64,000 nucleotides of DNA, taken from contig MSED01000004.1 of NCBI GenBank assembly GCA_002099365.1, positions 558,001-622,000 of the forward strand, written 5' to 3'. Every line of letters begins with the position of its first letter. Within the stretch, counting starts at the first letter, position 1. The DNA is from Phialophora verrucosa. Its lineage: Eukaryota > Ascomycota > Eurotiomycetes > Chaetothyriales > Herpotrichiellaceae. The notes beneath the pieces were generated by a model. The model was not told the DNA's origin. It made no database searches and saw only the letters and a list, made by a program, of their open reading frames with translations. Positions 44,695 to 55,964 of this stretch are shown here, piece after piece. The position numbers were made by a program, and so were the translations under genes.

Positions 44695-45435
44695 ATGCTG
44701 CCTAACGATCCAACTAGTCCGACCAGCTTTATTATCGAGGATATAATTCCAGCATCCGATCGAAAAATGGAGTGTGCGTTCTGCAAGAAGTCAGGAAGCC
44801 AGCCGGCTCCTTTGAAGCGCTGTGCACAGTGCCACATGACGCAATACTGCTCGCGAGACTGCCAAAGGAATGATTGGAAACACCACAAGAAGTACTGCAG
44901 CCGCCTCGCCGCGGCCAGAGATGGGGCAACTCCCGCTGCCAATACCAGCACGAACAACATTTCAAACACTAGTTTCCCGGGTCTGTCAGCTCCTGGAGCG
45001 GTCCCTCGACCATTCCACGCTCTTCACGACAGAAAGTTCCTTCACAATCGACCTGAAGACGACGTCTACAAGTTGTTGGTCGACTGCTACCGCTTCCGAG
45101 TCGAGGATGACTACAAGTTCGCCGGAGAAGTCGAGGAGGACTGTATCTACGGGGGAGCTCCTGACAGCTACGAGCCCTTCAAACGCTTCCTGCGCAAAGC
45201 TGAAGGTCGAGCCGGCCTACTGCTCAGCTGGTCGTCGTCGGAGAAGCGAAAGGCGTGTCTTGAGTACGGGAAGAAGAAGGAAAACTGGAGCGACTTGTGT
45301 TGTGCCATTGAGAAGCATGATGTCACGGATGGCGCTGGTATGCTTCGAGAGGGTCGAGCTAGAATTAGTGCCTCGAGGGCAGAGAAACAGGCTGTATTCT
45401 ATTGCCTATTCATGTTCACGCGTGGCATCGTATGA
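44695..45435 (+). CDS. MYND zinc-finger protein
   Basis: An open frame of 246 aa starts at the ATG at 44695. A MYND finger occupies about residues 26-67: CAFCKKSG, then CAQCHMTQYCSRDCQ, then WKHHKKYC, with all eight Cys/His zinc ligands present. MYND fingers bind proline-rich partner peptides. The following region (DDVYKLLVDCYRFRVEDDYKF, YEPFKRFLRKAEGRAGLLLSWW-like) is shared with many ascomycete MYND proteins annotated only by the finger. The last 35 residues after EKHDVTDGAG look unlike the rest, and a GTATGC in that stretch could be a donor, so the 3' end may be mis-modelled. Partner and pathway are unknown. Confidence 0.7.
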   Translation: MLPNDPTSPTSFIIEDIIPASDRKMECAFCKKSGSQPAPLKRCAQCHMTQYCSRDCQRNDWKHHKKYCSRLAAARDGATPAANTSTNNISNTSFPGLSAPGAVPRPFHALHDRKFLHNRPEDDVYKLLVDCYRFRVEDDYKFAGEVEEDCIYGGAPDSYEPFKRFLRKAEGRAGLLLSWSSSEKRKACLEYGKKKENWSDLCCAIEKHDVTDGAGMLREGRARISASRAEKQAVFYCLFMFTRGIV

Positions 45436-45711
45436 TAAACTCGCAAGTCGACTTACCATGTATAGGATCTGTTGTCTCGATGAATAGTTCCTTCGAAACT
45501 TATACTGACTCTGGGTGGAATGAAAGGAAGTTCGCCGTCTCCGATGCCGGAGTATGACGTCGACAATTTACCTCGTCTGCGACCCAAAATCACGTCTGAA
45601 TTCCAAAATGTCTTCCTCACCTCGTTCAAGAGCACGAGTGATTAGTCTCAGCCCTTCCCCTAGCTCTCTCTACTCATCTTGAATTTGCGCACTCATCGAC
45701 AGACGAACACG

Positions 45712-46527
45712 ATGCCCAGAGCAATTCCTTCACCCCAAGCTCTCCGCCACATACGCCGTCTTTGCGCACTCGAATCACCCATCGCCACAACCACTAGAGC
45801 ACAAACGCGAACACGACATCACCAGCTGCGATATTCACCGGGACAGTACGCGGCCCAGATCCAGAATCCTCGACGAGCGTTCGGCACATCACGATTTCGC
45901 GCCCAAGAAGCGCAAGTAGCGCAGTCTGAGGGGCACGCTTCGCCGTCCTCAGAAGACATAACACCTCCCGACATAACGAATTACTACACGCTATTTCCGC
46001 AGACCCTCCCCAATGGCCCTCCGCCTTCCTCGCCTTTTCCCATCCCTCTATCCCTCCTGCGCAGAGAATTCCTCTCCCTGCAATCGCGCTACCACCCCGA
46101 CAAGTTCCCCTCAGGGACGTCTTCACATCAGAAGTCCTTGGCCCTGTCGAGCCTGCTGAATACGGCGTATAAGACGCTCTCAGACCCCCTCCTTCGCGCT
46201 CGCTATTTATTGTTGGAAAAGTACGGAGTGGACGTGACGACTGAGGATAATAATATCCACTCCGGCCTGACAGATCATGAGACATTACTTGAGGTCATGG
46301 AGGCACAGGAAGCTCTCGAAGAGGCGACAAGCCATGAAGACATTGAGAAGCTGATGGAGGAAAATGCGGCCAGAATGCGAGAGACAGAAGACGTTTTGGG
46401 CAGGGCTTTTGAAAACGAGGACGTCGAAGAGGCAAAGAGGGAGTGCGTGAGGTTGAATTATTGGCGAAGTTTGCAGGGGGCGTTGAAGGAGTGGGAGCCA
46501 GGAAAGGAGATCAGGCTCGTGCATTGA
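45712..46527 (+). CDS. JAC1: Mitochondrial Fe-S cluster J-protein co-chaperone (HscB/Jac1)
   Basis: A single exon of 271 aa; start ATG at 45712 (the frame is open from a TTG at 45679). The N-terminal 75 residues are Arg/Ser/Thr-rich with almost no acids, a mitochondrial presequence. A J-domain follows with the J-protein hallmark HPD in SRYHPDKFPSGTS and helix IV (LALSSLLNTAYKTLSDPLLRARYLL). The C-terminal HscB helical domain (ETLLEVMEAQEALEEA...) binds the Isu scaffold. The protein stimulates the mitochondrial Hsp70 that releases Fe-S clusters from Isu. The family assignment is secure because the J-domain is placed in the middle with the characteristic ALLE(K)YG-type linker (RARYLLLEKYGVD). 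It stands alone with about 275 bp to the MYND gene. Confidence 0.9.
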   Translation: MPRAIPSPQALRHIRRLCALESPIATTTRAQTRTRHHQLRYSPGQYAAQIQNPRRAFGTSRFRAQEAQVAQSEGHASPSSEDITPPDITNYYTLFPQTLPNGPPPSSPFPIPLSLLRREFLSLQSRYHPDKFPSGTSSHQKSLALSSLLNTAYKTLSDPLLRARYLLLEKYGVDVTTEDNNIHSGLTDHETLLEVMEAQEALEEATSHEDIEKLMEENAARMRETEDVLGRAFENEDVEEAKRECVRLNYWRSLQGALKEWEPGKEIRLVH

Positions 46528-46877
46528 CCGGCCGTGTAAAAGAGGTGAAAGTCGGATTTCCATTTGCTATACAAACTTCTCGAGATACCACTTCTTCGAA
46601 CCATACAGGGCACTGCTCGGTGCCACCTATAAATACTGGGACCAACCGATGACATATGTCTCGACAACCCAAAGCATTACACTAATGAGAGACAAACACC
46701 AGGTGACCTTCCTCTGTTCAAGACCAAGGACCACGACACATCACAAACACCACCTCAACCTTTGATCGGATCGAACAAGCTGGAGGCCCTTGGAAGAATT
46801 CTCGGTGCGCCGCTGGTCGCGCCGGGTTTTCTCTCATCCTTCCCTGTTTGGCTGTTGGTGATCTCCGGGACCAGCTT
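46528..46877. other. Convergent intergenic spacer
   Basis: 350 bp between two convergent stops. A CTATAAATA string near 46628 has no gene at a normal distance. Nothing else is seen. Confidence 0.5.
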
Positions 46878-47624
46878 CTATTTGGAACTTTCGACCAAAG
46901 CGCTCTTGGCTTGTCTTTTGAGAACTTTGGTCTCTTCTTCGGCAGGGGTCTTCTTCGGAATCTTCTCCGTACGTTCTGCCTCGAGCTTCAATTCTTCGGC
47001 AACACGTTTGTCCCATTTGTCTTTCTGGCTCTGGGGCCATGTCAGGCTGACGGAAAACACTTCTCGGTCAGGATCTTCCAGCATCGGACTGCGCCCTCGA
47101 TGGTTTTTGGCCAGCACCAACCGATCGAGACCACAGAAGTTCTCAGTGTAGCCCCACGGCTTGAATATCTCTTTGTCTCGCACAAAGAAGTTGACACCAA
47201 ACTCAGTCCACGTGTGTTCGTATTTGGGCGCTGGCAGGAAATAGATGTCGGAGAAAACGTTGCAGATCCAGTCAGGAACGTGTAAGACACCTTCCAGGAC
47301 GATTGTGTGATTGTCTCGACTACCCGGCTCTCTCCTCAATTTCAATTCGACACTCCCAATACCTCGAACTGGAACTTGGCGTTGGTCGGACACGGTGAGG
47401 ACGTAGGATTTGAAAGCAGCATAGGATTTGAATGCAGTACGGTCAATTGCAATGTGGATGTTGGATGCTGTCGAGAAGATCCAGTCATAGCACTGCTTCT
47501 TCTTCGGCTTCTTGTTCAGGAGTCCAACAGATGCAGCCCGTGTGTGCGTGTAGATGTGATGGTACGAGCTGTGCTGAATTGTCGGCGGAGGCAGGTCGCC
47601 ACGTGGGTCAATCATGAAAGACAT
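46878..47624 (-). CDS. Domesticated copia-type beta-barrel protein
   Basis: A single exon of 248 aa starts at the ATG at 47624 (the frame is open from a TTG at 47642). After a basic start (LLNKKPKKKQ) comes YDWIFSTASNIHIAIDRTAF, then VRGIGSVELKL and LEGVLHVPDWICNVFSD. This is the pattern of the TNT1-94/copia protease-like beta-barrel (W..DSGAS.H.......F, ...GiG.v.l..., ..VL.vP.l..N). In active elements the DSG/DTG triad supplies the catalytic Asp; here it reads STAS, so proteolysis is not expected. No gag zinc knuckle, integrase, reverse transcriptase or LTR is seen around it, and the frame is intact with a Lys/Glu-rich tail, so it looks like a stand-alone host gene. Function is unknown. Confidence 0.7.
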   Translation of the reverse strand: MSFMIDPRGDLPPPTIQHSSYHHIYTHTRAASVGLLNKKPKKKQCYDWIFSTASNIHIAIDRTAFKSYAAFKSYVLTVSDQRQVPVRGIGSVELKLRREPGSRDNHTIVLEGVLHVPDWICNVFSDIYFLPAPKYEHTWTEFGVNFFVRDKEIFKPWGYTENFCGLDRLVLAKNHRGRSPMLEDPDREVFSVSLTWPQSQKDKWDKRVAEELKLEAERTEKIPKKTPAEEETKVLKRQAKSALVESSK

Positions 47625-50530
47625 TGGGGTGCTGTTGATCAAGGAGATGCTGAGTTATATCTCCCAATACTCGGTCCAAACGGTGTCGAGCTAAGGGGTC
47701 GGACTTGTATAATAGAGGTATCGGGATGGTTGCGTCTCCTGTTGCGAAAAGAGTGTGCCAGTACCCAAAGGTCCAAAAGAGTGAAGTGAGTGGGAAATGA
47801 GCCAGCAGGGGTTGCGAAGGGCAGACAACGGAAGAGATGGAGGCGCTTCACGCAACATGACTCCTGTATACTTACAGGCAAGAGCGTCCGTTGCTCAATC
47901 ACAAGAAGTTGCCATAACACCTCCAAGGAAATGCCGGAGGTAGGGCCGTACCTACCCGCAGTATAGCAAGACGGTCATATATGTATCAAGACGCATCGAC
48001 GACATGCCAGCAGTGTTTAGTCAAAATGACCACAAAGTAGACAAGAGCCTCCAGAGAGCGTGACAATCCTAAGTCGCACAGTATAGTAGGACTTGGGCGT
48101 TCTTGTGTCACCTGCGTTCAGCTGCGGTTATAAGGGCCTTCCCACTTCTGCCCCTAGGATTCATACTTTCAACGACTTGCTTTCTTCAGCTGTTCATGAT
48201 TTAAACCACCAGCATGCCACTCGGCGAAGTACAAACTGCACCGACGAAAGGGGCTGTCCCAGTACGTCCACGCCAGAGTGGCGGAAACGTCAACGACTGA
48301 CACTTTTACAGGCTGATCCATCTCCAAGCAATGATCGTGACCAACCAAGACCACGGCCGAGGCCAATATATCCGCTGCCTGCCCCTCCTCCTATTCCGAA
48401 CTGATAGGAGCTTGCCAAAAAAAAAAAAAACAATGCAGAGGCGTCGCAGTGATGGACGGCCGAGCGGGAGCAAAGGATTCTATATCAATGTTGTTCAGGC
48501 ACCGAAGCATACGGATCGAGGCTATTGCTGCCACATGACCATGTCCTGGAAAACTGTACGAGTACCTGGCAATGAAGACAGAAACGAGACCTGCCTCAGA
48601 TAGTCGAGTGCGGAAATGGCTGCGAGGTCCACCGTTTGATGTATGGTGACACACAATGACCGCGAGCGCATCTCTTTCCTGGTCTCACATCACTTTTTCC
48701 CAAGCTTAGGTCAAACTTGCTGCTTTGCCGCACACATCTCTTCCCTTGCCATGGATGGCACTTGGTATAGCTCTCTCCAAACGGAAGATGCAAAACAAAT
48801 GTAGCAGCGCTTCGCACCAAGACTTGCCGACTTTCGCCTGACGACACGTCCAGTTGCCGAATCCGTATAGGCAGCCACGAACCGTAACCTGTAATGAGTT
48901 CGACGATACGCACACGACTCGTTCTCGCGCAAGCGGGATGATCTTAGACACAGCTCCACCGTATCCGAGAACAGTCTAAACGTTGCCTCTAGTATGGCCA
49001 TGTTAGTCCGAATCCTGGCGATACATCAAGCTCGTCCTCGCCTGATAGTGCCGGAAAACAGACCGAAGAGCATAGATTCAACGCAAGGTGCGGAAAATCT
49101 TCCTGCAGGCCTGATCTCAATAGCGCTAGGGCCCATGGCATGGTAAAACAGTACCCAGACGAAGGCGTATACGCCATTCAGTCATTCAGCAAGAACGGGC
49201 TGGGACGCTCAGAAGCCGCAAATGATAAGGTGCGGAGGACTTGGGTCGACGACGCTCGACAGCCTGAAGTATGATTCGAAGCAAGTATTCAATATCGATG
49301 TCAGGCGCGGCGCGGCTTATGGCGGCTTGATACCCTGACTTCGGTTTCGAAGTGTGGGAAGGGGATGAAAAGAGGACTGGAAGCTGACTTGCTTTGGGCC
49401 CAGGCATTCCATCTTCCGCAATCACGAGAAATGCAATGATGAAAACCCAATGACTTCAGGATGACCGGAGGAAGATGCGAAGCTTGGATGGCTGCCACTC
49501 TGTCCCTTTCGGTCGTGCTGCAGCCGAGGTGTTGTCAAGCACAAGGGCAATGAGAGGACGCACCTCAGCATCGTGAAGCTGCCAAGGCGAACAAAGACCG
49601 CATATATTCACTGCGCGCCACAACGCCAACTCCCAAAGGATTCAAGCAAAATCGATCCCCACGGACATAAAAAAGCAGAAAAAAAAGTACCGGCGAGCAC
49701 ACGACTCGAGCCAACGAACATCTCGCATGTTGGAGTAAACCCGTCCCCTTCTAGGCCGACATAGGAACAGTCGTTAAGTATGGTGGATTTTTTCGAGTTT
49801 CAGGATTTGGGGGAATTGAACTTGGTGCACCAAGCTCGCCTCCCCCTTACCTGACACTGCATATGCACAAGACTAAGTCATCAGACCCCAAGTCTATACC
49901 AAAGGTTCACCTTTGGTAGTGTTCGGGCTGATAGCCGTGACACTTGTTGGCGTGCTCTGCAATTGTGACCAATTTTGTGGTGTTTTAATTTATATTCCCA
50001 GATTTTATTTTTCTGCCGGACTGACAGCCTTGCTGGGTTTACAGCCTCGTGGAAGAGCTCTGTTGCCCGAATGCTTTCGACTGGTTTGACGGGAACCATG
50101 TGACCTTCAAAACGGGGGAATGTGCACTTCTGGTCGTTCTACACACCAGCGATCGCAGTGGCGTGCGAGAGGCTAGCGAGCGAGTCAGCCGGAGACTATT
50201 TGGCATGAGAAATCTACGGTGCATGCTGCTTTGAGGGATCTGAGGACCTGAGGACCTGAGGACCATATAGTCGGTGCTGTCCAGACGATTCTGCAGGCCA
50301 ACCAACCAGCCAGTCATTTTGGCCTCCCACCTTATTCTGTGGATGAGGACGTCCGGACATTGATAAAGGCGAGGACCTACAAGAGTTGAACAGTATATAA
50401 ATCTAGTCTTCTCTACCCCTGCTGCACAGTAGGAGCACTCTCAGGACAATAAACGCAACGTTACCTAACTATTACTGGTTTACCTCCCAAGTACAGTTGT
50501 GCATAACACGCATCAACTTCATAAATCGAA
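47625..50530. other. Intergenic, no supported gene
   Basis: About 2.9 kb. It holds an A-run near 48418-48430, an 8-bp CTGAGGAC motif repeated three times at 50240-50263, and short unrelated frames. No gene recognised. Confidence 0.55.
50393..50402 (+). promoter_or_regulatory. TATA box
   Basis: GTATATAAATC lies about 130 bp upstream of the ATG at 50531 on the same strand, a normal core-promoter distance. It supports that frame being a gene. Confidence 0.55.
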
Positions 50531-51271
50531 ATGTCGTACTCCAGAAACACTGCTCCTCTCTCCCCCATCGAAGAAGAATGGACGGACGCCGCGTCCTCCA
50601 TTTCAGACGCAAGAACCCTAGTTGAGGATGAATGGGAGACGTCCACCCTGGTCGAGGACGATTGGACCACTGTGGTTCCAGAGAGTCCAGAATTCCCAAC
50701 CATGCCAACCACCGAGGAGAGCCAGCCAAATCGTCGTACTCCAGTGATGGCGGATGATGATGACCTACACTTTAGAGGCATCGAAGTGCCTCTGGTGCCG
50801 GCGTTCGGCAGCATCGTAGACTTTAACCAAATATATGGAATCCAACGCCCACCTCCGCCTCCAACGCCCGTTATCCGGCCTGTAGCTGACGGAAACACAG
50901 CGAGGATACCACTGTTCCGACTGGATGGTGGAGCGGTGCCATTTACCGTCGGCGGCATCGTCCACATTCATCGGGGCGTGGCCTATGTTGGGGGCCCTCC
51001 GCCTCAGATCCTCGCGCAACCCACGCCAGTCATGGTGGAGGAGGATCCCGCTCGTCAAACTGTGCGGCAACCGCCACCACAGCGACGCCGAAAACTACCC
51101 GGCTCACAGGAGAACCTCGATGATAGAGCTCAATGTGGAGAATATCAAACCAGCATGATTCCACCTATACTGGGACACAATGAGTCGGTTGATGAATTTG
51201 TTGTCAGGTTGCGGAGGCATATGGAGTATGTCAGGGTTTTCACGCGGAGTGCGGGAATGGATCGTTATTGA
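50531..51271 (+). CDS. Hypothetical Pro-rich acidic protein
   Basis: An open frame of 246 aa from the ATG at 50531, with a TATA box about 130 bp upstream. The N-terminal third is acidic with a repeated pattern (TLVEDEWETSTLVEDDWTT). Next is a Pro-rich segment (QRPPPPPTPVIRP) and a middle that reads like a small beta-rich unit (ARIPLFRLDGGAVPFTVGG). The C-terminus is basic, then polar. No signal peptide or membrane span. The family is not recognised. Codon use and the acidic/Pro-rich layout look gene-like, but the alternative of a fortuitous open frame cannot be excluded. Confidence 0.5.
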   Translation: MSYSRNTAPLSPIEEEWTDAASSISDARTLVEDEWETSTLVEDDWTTVVPESPEFPTMPTTEESQPNRRTPVMADDDDLHFRGIEVPLVPAFGSIVDFNQIYGIQRPPPPPTPVIRPVADGNTARIPLFRLDGGAVPFTVGGIVHIHRGVAYVGGPPPQILAQPTPVMVEEDPARQTVRQPPPQRRRKLPGSQENLDDRAQCGEYQTSMIPPILGHNESVDEFVVRLRRHMEYVRVFTRSAGMDRY

Positions 51272-52486
51272 GTTGGAGGCGGAGGCGGGGACGGGGACGG
51301 GGACGGAGACAGCGGGTTCTAGAAGGCCATCCATCTGCAGAGGTCCCTGGATATGCAAGGCTAGTCTGTCCACATGGTTAGGGTCACTGGGCAGACAAAG
51401 GGCACAAGAGCTAGACATACTTAGCTGCCGCGAGACAGTACTCCACATCGTGCTATCGGTGTGCTTTGTTTCGCGAGATATTGCTGGAATGATAACGAGG
51501 TTGGATCCTCTCGCTACGATCTGACTGTGCCGCCCCGGGGATAGGCGAAGTGGGCATGGTGGTGGGTTATCATTCCACTTTGGTGGCGACTCGGAGCTTT
51601 CGCCGAGGAGCTGTGAGGGCACGGAGGGCTAGGATACGTGATGGCCGGGTGAAGGCTGGGTGAGCTGCGAGGGGGGGTCTCGAAGGTCCCCACGCCTTGG
51701 CGACCTTCGACTTCCATCATGCGCTTCGAGAATCCTTCGTCCCTTCTGCTAATCTCATCTCCCCACCCGAGAATGCTTTCTTATCGAGAAACGCTGAAAG
51801 TTCCTCGCGAAACCCGCAGGCTTCATTGTAGACGACTTTGAGGGATTTCCTGCCAAAAGCTGAATCGAGGCACACGAGACTTGACATCACCCTCGAACCC
51901 CCTCCGCCAGCGTCGCCTCCTTCTGCAGCTCATATCTTCCGACGGCAGACGGACGCTCTTTGACAATAGCGCCGGATTGCGTCCTGTGCATGAGTCTTGG
52001 AAGGTTTAACTCTCTGCGGCCACGAAGCCCACTAAGGGCCCCCTTCCGGAGTTCCCCCGCCTGTCTCTCTGAGCTTCGCTCTGATATTCAAGTCTTCCAA
52101 CGGCCACCTTCAATACGCCAGCAGACTTCGTTCTTGCGTGATCGCACGCTTCGCCAGCATCCGCAAAGGGTTTTATATGCAGCACCGGCCAGCCGTGCCG
52201 ACACGATCAATTGATCCACCGACGACTGAATTGGATTACTAAGTGAGCCACAATTCCTCGTGATTCGATCCTTTGGCGCGATCCTAAACCGGTAGTGTTG
52301 GTAAGTTGCTTTGGAAGCTTGACCCCTCCTTCGCGCCATCGTTATCGCCCAGCCAGATTTCACTCGTCGTGCACTCTGTGGGCTTGTCTTTTCCTGTGCC
52401 GCCTGACACTCCTCCGCGCGTCCTGAATCTGATATTCAGCCTCATTCCTAGGTCCGCCATGGTCACCACTTGAGCACACTGTGAAT
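51272..52486. other. Intergenic / 5' leader, no supported gene
   Basis: About 1.2 kb upstream of the transcription-factor-domain gene at 52487. It probably contains that gene's promoter and leader. No clear frame. Confidence 0.5.
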
Positions 52487-54412
52487 ATGCCAGCTGGAGT
52501 TATCCACTTTGTGACGGAGACGGGGAAGAGCGAGAATGGGGTGCCGGGCAAGAAGAGGTTATCGAGGATAAATTCCCACGTTGCTCGATTCTCCCATAAC
52601 CGACGAAAGAACAACAAGAACAACAACTCGGCCACCGTCAGCAGAACTGTGAGTGACGATAGTACCCACGCTGTCCACTTGTACATGCGGTGTCTTTGTA
52701 CTAAATGCATGTCACAGGCTTCTCCTCTTCAGGTCGACTTTGTGTTGGAGAGCCCGCGGACTGATGATTCCCGATCATCCAGTGACAGCCCCAAGAGCGT
52801 CACTTCGTATCCGGTACAACTTATTGCTGAAGACATCAAAGGCGCCAATGTATTCCAAGTGGAACTACCGGAGCGCCGCCATAGCACGGGTACGCCTGGA
52901 CCGAACGGACACGTCGGTAACCAGTTGACACGGTACAACAGCGCGCCCGTCGACATTCCAACCTCCACGGACGAAGATGGAAGCTATGGCAAAGAACTCG
53001 CCAGGAGGCACTCCGAAGAACCTATCTCGTTTGGTCAAGTACCTCGCATAGGCTCCATGGGTTCAACCTTCCAGCTGGGGAATTCATTCGATCTCTATGA
53101 GAGGTATCTTCTCAATTACTGTGGGTCTTTCGCCTCTGTCCTCGGTGATTTCAGTGGCTAATGTGCGCACTCTGAAGACTTCACGGAACTGCCGACCCAG
53201 ATGTTCGGATTCCACAGGAAAGCCCTGTATTGTCCGTATAGAGCGGACGCTGCTCGCACAATACAGAGGTCTCCCTCTGCACTACACTGGATCTTGGTTA
53301 TCGCCGAACAGCAGATGAACAAGTATGCGCCCGAAGCGTCGAGGTCTGTCACGATCGACCAATCCATTCTGAAACGCAGAGCGCACGGCTACGGCATTTT
53401 AAGATCTCTGCTGAATAACCCGAACTTTGACCTCGAAGACGCCATCACGACTTTGAGATATGCAATATCCGCTGAATGCTATGTATTCCACGCGGACGCC
53501 TGCACACAACATCTCCGAGCGTTGGATTCGTTCCTGCAACAACCGAGAATCCTGAACTATTTCGCGTCCAACATTGACAAGACGGCACTGTCCCTGGCTG
53601 GCTTGAAGAGGGTCTACGTCAACGCCCCCATTCAAATCAAATCGGCCAGTGAGTTCGACACAGTGCGAACCATGATTTTTCTCGATCTGCGGCGCCTGCA
53701 AACGCTCTCGAGGCAGAACCAGGCAGAACTGATCCGCCATGCGACAACGGCCTATCTGATGCAGACTGACGACAACGGCAATGATCAGCTGGGCACAGGA
53801 ATATATCCCTCGAAAGGTGCTTCGCAGGAGTCTCTCCTCGGCCGCTACATTAATATCAAAAGGTCCACGTTATTCTCCACCTACACTGCTCAGACGATGA
53901 ACACCACGTGCGATGCTCAAATCAAGTATTCACTTCAAGCAGGGCTTTTTGCGCTGTTCTATGGATTAAACATGACGCTTGCAAGTTTTGGGAAGCACAA
54001 TCTCGCCGACAAGATTATGTTCCTGCAACGTCTCAAATCTGTTCTGGACGGCAGCTCGGAGAGAAGCTTGACCGCGAGCGCCATCATGGGTGTCGTTGAC
54101 CGGGTCCGAGAGCAATACTACAACGAGTGTTTCGGCAAAGAGGAAATGGTTCTGAAGGAAGTCGACATGTGCACTTACGGGATCAATGTTTTGAAGATCT
54201 TTGCCTTGCTGGACGGCGAGGCTCGAACAAAGCTAACGACCGCCGTGCGAGCATGGCTGCTGAGCGACATCAGTATGGACATCGACATGGAGAAGGAAGA
54301 CCTTGCAGAGGAAGATTTCGTCGCCATGGAGGAACAGGTCAACCGTGCTTGGTGGAAAGAGCATCTCACCTCCAAGGCCTCGCATTCGCCCTTGATGTCT
54401 CCGGTGCCTTGA
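52487..54412 (+). CDS. Fungal transcription-factor-domain protein (tachykinin-family annotation)
   Basis: Exons 52487-52648, 52718-53120 and 53178-54412 give 599 aa. The second donor must be GTGGGT at 53121: an earlier GTATCT does not keep frame, while this one yields RYLLNYYFTELPTQMFGF, the expected family segment. The N-terminus has a short basic motif (KKRLSRINSHVARFSHNRRK) in place of a zinc cluster, typical of the ascomycete group often labelled 'tachykinin family' or 'transcription factor domain'. The long C-terminal part is all-helical (SALHWILVIAEQQMNKY, LEDAITTLRYAISAE). Nuclear action is presumed, DNA binding is unproven. The 69-nt first intron is a multiple of three and has no stop, so retention would add 23 residues. 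Confidence 0.75.
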
Positions 54413-55192
54413 CAAAGGCCAGCTCGGGGTCAGCTGCCAACCGTCGCTCGGGCTTCGTTCGGCCGGTATCGCCCTTCGCTTCGCTAGCCTTCCAGTCTGC
54501 CCGCACTCAAGCGAACGAGCTCCGGCTGACCACTCACACGCGGAAGAGCAGGCTTTCTGGAAGACGTCATTCAGCCTTTGCCCAGTATGGCAAACAACTC
54601 GACCAATGCCAGCTTCCTGGAGCGGCAACTCTTCCCGAAGTTACTAAACATCCAGAGTTGGGCAATGCCAGGGCTTGAAGGAAGAGTTTCCGCGACCGAA
54701 GCCATACCGTATTGCGGGCACGCGGCCATATCCACTGTGGAGAACCTTTCCAGGTCCAGGGGACTACAGTATACCTCTCCGCCGATTATTGTACGTCTCC
54801 AGTGACGGTCCCTGGACACTTCTCTCACATCGATCACGGCACGCGTGAATGGCGATGTAAGGATTATGCAACAGAGATGAATCAGAGGACCCTGTTGGGG
54901 CGCAAAACTGAGCGCGTTGGCATGGGAACTCGGATGCGCAACAGCCACACTCTCTGATGGCGCGCGCATTTCACGCCCCTTCCGCAGACCGCAATTCCAC
55001 CACAAGCACCATACCGGACCCAGGAATGCGACGTCTCTGAACCGCAGGGAGGAGACTACGCACACGAAGAGGATGGCCATGAAACTGAATTCCAGCTTCA
55101 TGTTTTGACTCAAGGGAATCTCGGGTCCAGCCAGCCGGACTAGCAGATTGGCTTGCTCATCGAATAGAGCCGTCATCCCGACTGGGACTCTA

Positions 55193-55295
55193 CCTTCGTC
55201 GGCTTGTTTCCAAGACAGCTTCATGACCATGTTACGTTAGGGAACCTCCCTTCATCGGCTCGTTTCCAAGACAGCTTCATGACCACGTTACGTTA
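55193..55295. repeat. 47-bp direct repeat, two copies
   Basis: Copies 55193-55239 and 55249-55295 share CGTTTCCAAGACAGCTTCAT-type sequence and differ at three positions, all transitions. Nine bases separate them. Confidence 0.8.
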
Positions 55296-55485
55296 TTCGA
55301 CCCCAGCGGCAAAAGGGACCCGTTATTCATAATGAATGGGCAAGCGATGGCGGATATTGGGCGCCGCGAAAAGTACAGAGTTCCACAGTCTATATTATAC
55401 TATAAGTCTATACTATACTATAATGCACGGCCGTCCGGTTTAATAGTACTTCTTCTACTTCTAGGCCTTGCCTTCTGCGCAAGGG

Positions 55486-55655
55486 CGTCCATCAACCAAT
55501 CAACCCTTTATCCGATCCATCAATCTGCCCTGTCGCCCTGTGTACACGAACGAGTCCTTGCGTCCATCAACCCACCTATCCATCAACCTGCCTGTGTATA
55601 CGAGTACTTACGTCCATCAACCCATCTATCCATCAACCTGCTAGTGTACAAGTTC
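55486..55655. repeat. Degenerate tandem repeat (CGTCCATCAACC units)
   Basis: Three units starting CGTCCATCAAC at 55486, 55561 and 55611, of about 75, 50 and 45 bp. Each contains an inner ATCCATCAA(C/T)CTG and a GTGTA-rich end. It looks like a minisatellite. Confidence 0.75.
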
Positions 55656-55964
55656 TGAGAGCGAGATTTATGCCAACCAGCGACACAAATTGAGAATTGG
55701 ATAACGCCAATGGAATCGCGCATCCCTTTGTTCGTTTCTGGACATAACATTCATGGACTTATATATCATGTCGGAACGGATGGACGGTATGTATCTGGCG
55801 ATAATGCTACTGTCTGGACCCTGTGTCTCATCACGGCCCATTACCATACGCGTATCGTTATGTATTGCGCACGTGTGCCATGCTCATATTGTGGTAGACT
55901 CGTGCTCTACCGGCCAACCTCGAATTTGAACCGACTCGGCCGACTCTGTTCCAAACCAATCCCC

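Larger units (their letters stand above)
54413..55964. other. Intergenic with repeats
   Basis: About 1.55 kb between convergent genes. It holds two direct-repeat tracts (listed), a TATACTATA-rich palindromic stretch at about 55391-55425, and a 219-codon minus-strand frame (55230-54571) that I do not accept as a gene. Confidence 0.5.

Noticed and set aside
46878..47642. Calling a complete retrotransposon at the copia-like gene
   Set aside because: No LTRs, primer-binding site, integrase, reverse transcriptase or RNase H pattern is visible on either side.
54571..55230. 219-codon minus-strand frame starting ATG at 55230
   Set aside because: No domain, it begins inside the 47-bp direct repeat, and composition looks non-coding; the single hydrophobic stretch is not enough.
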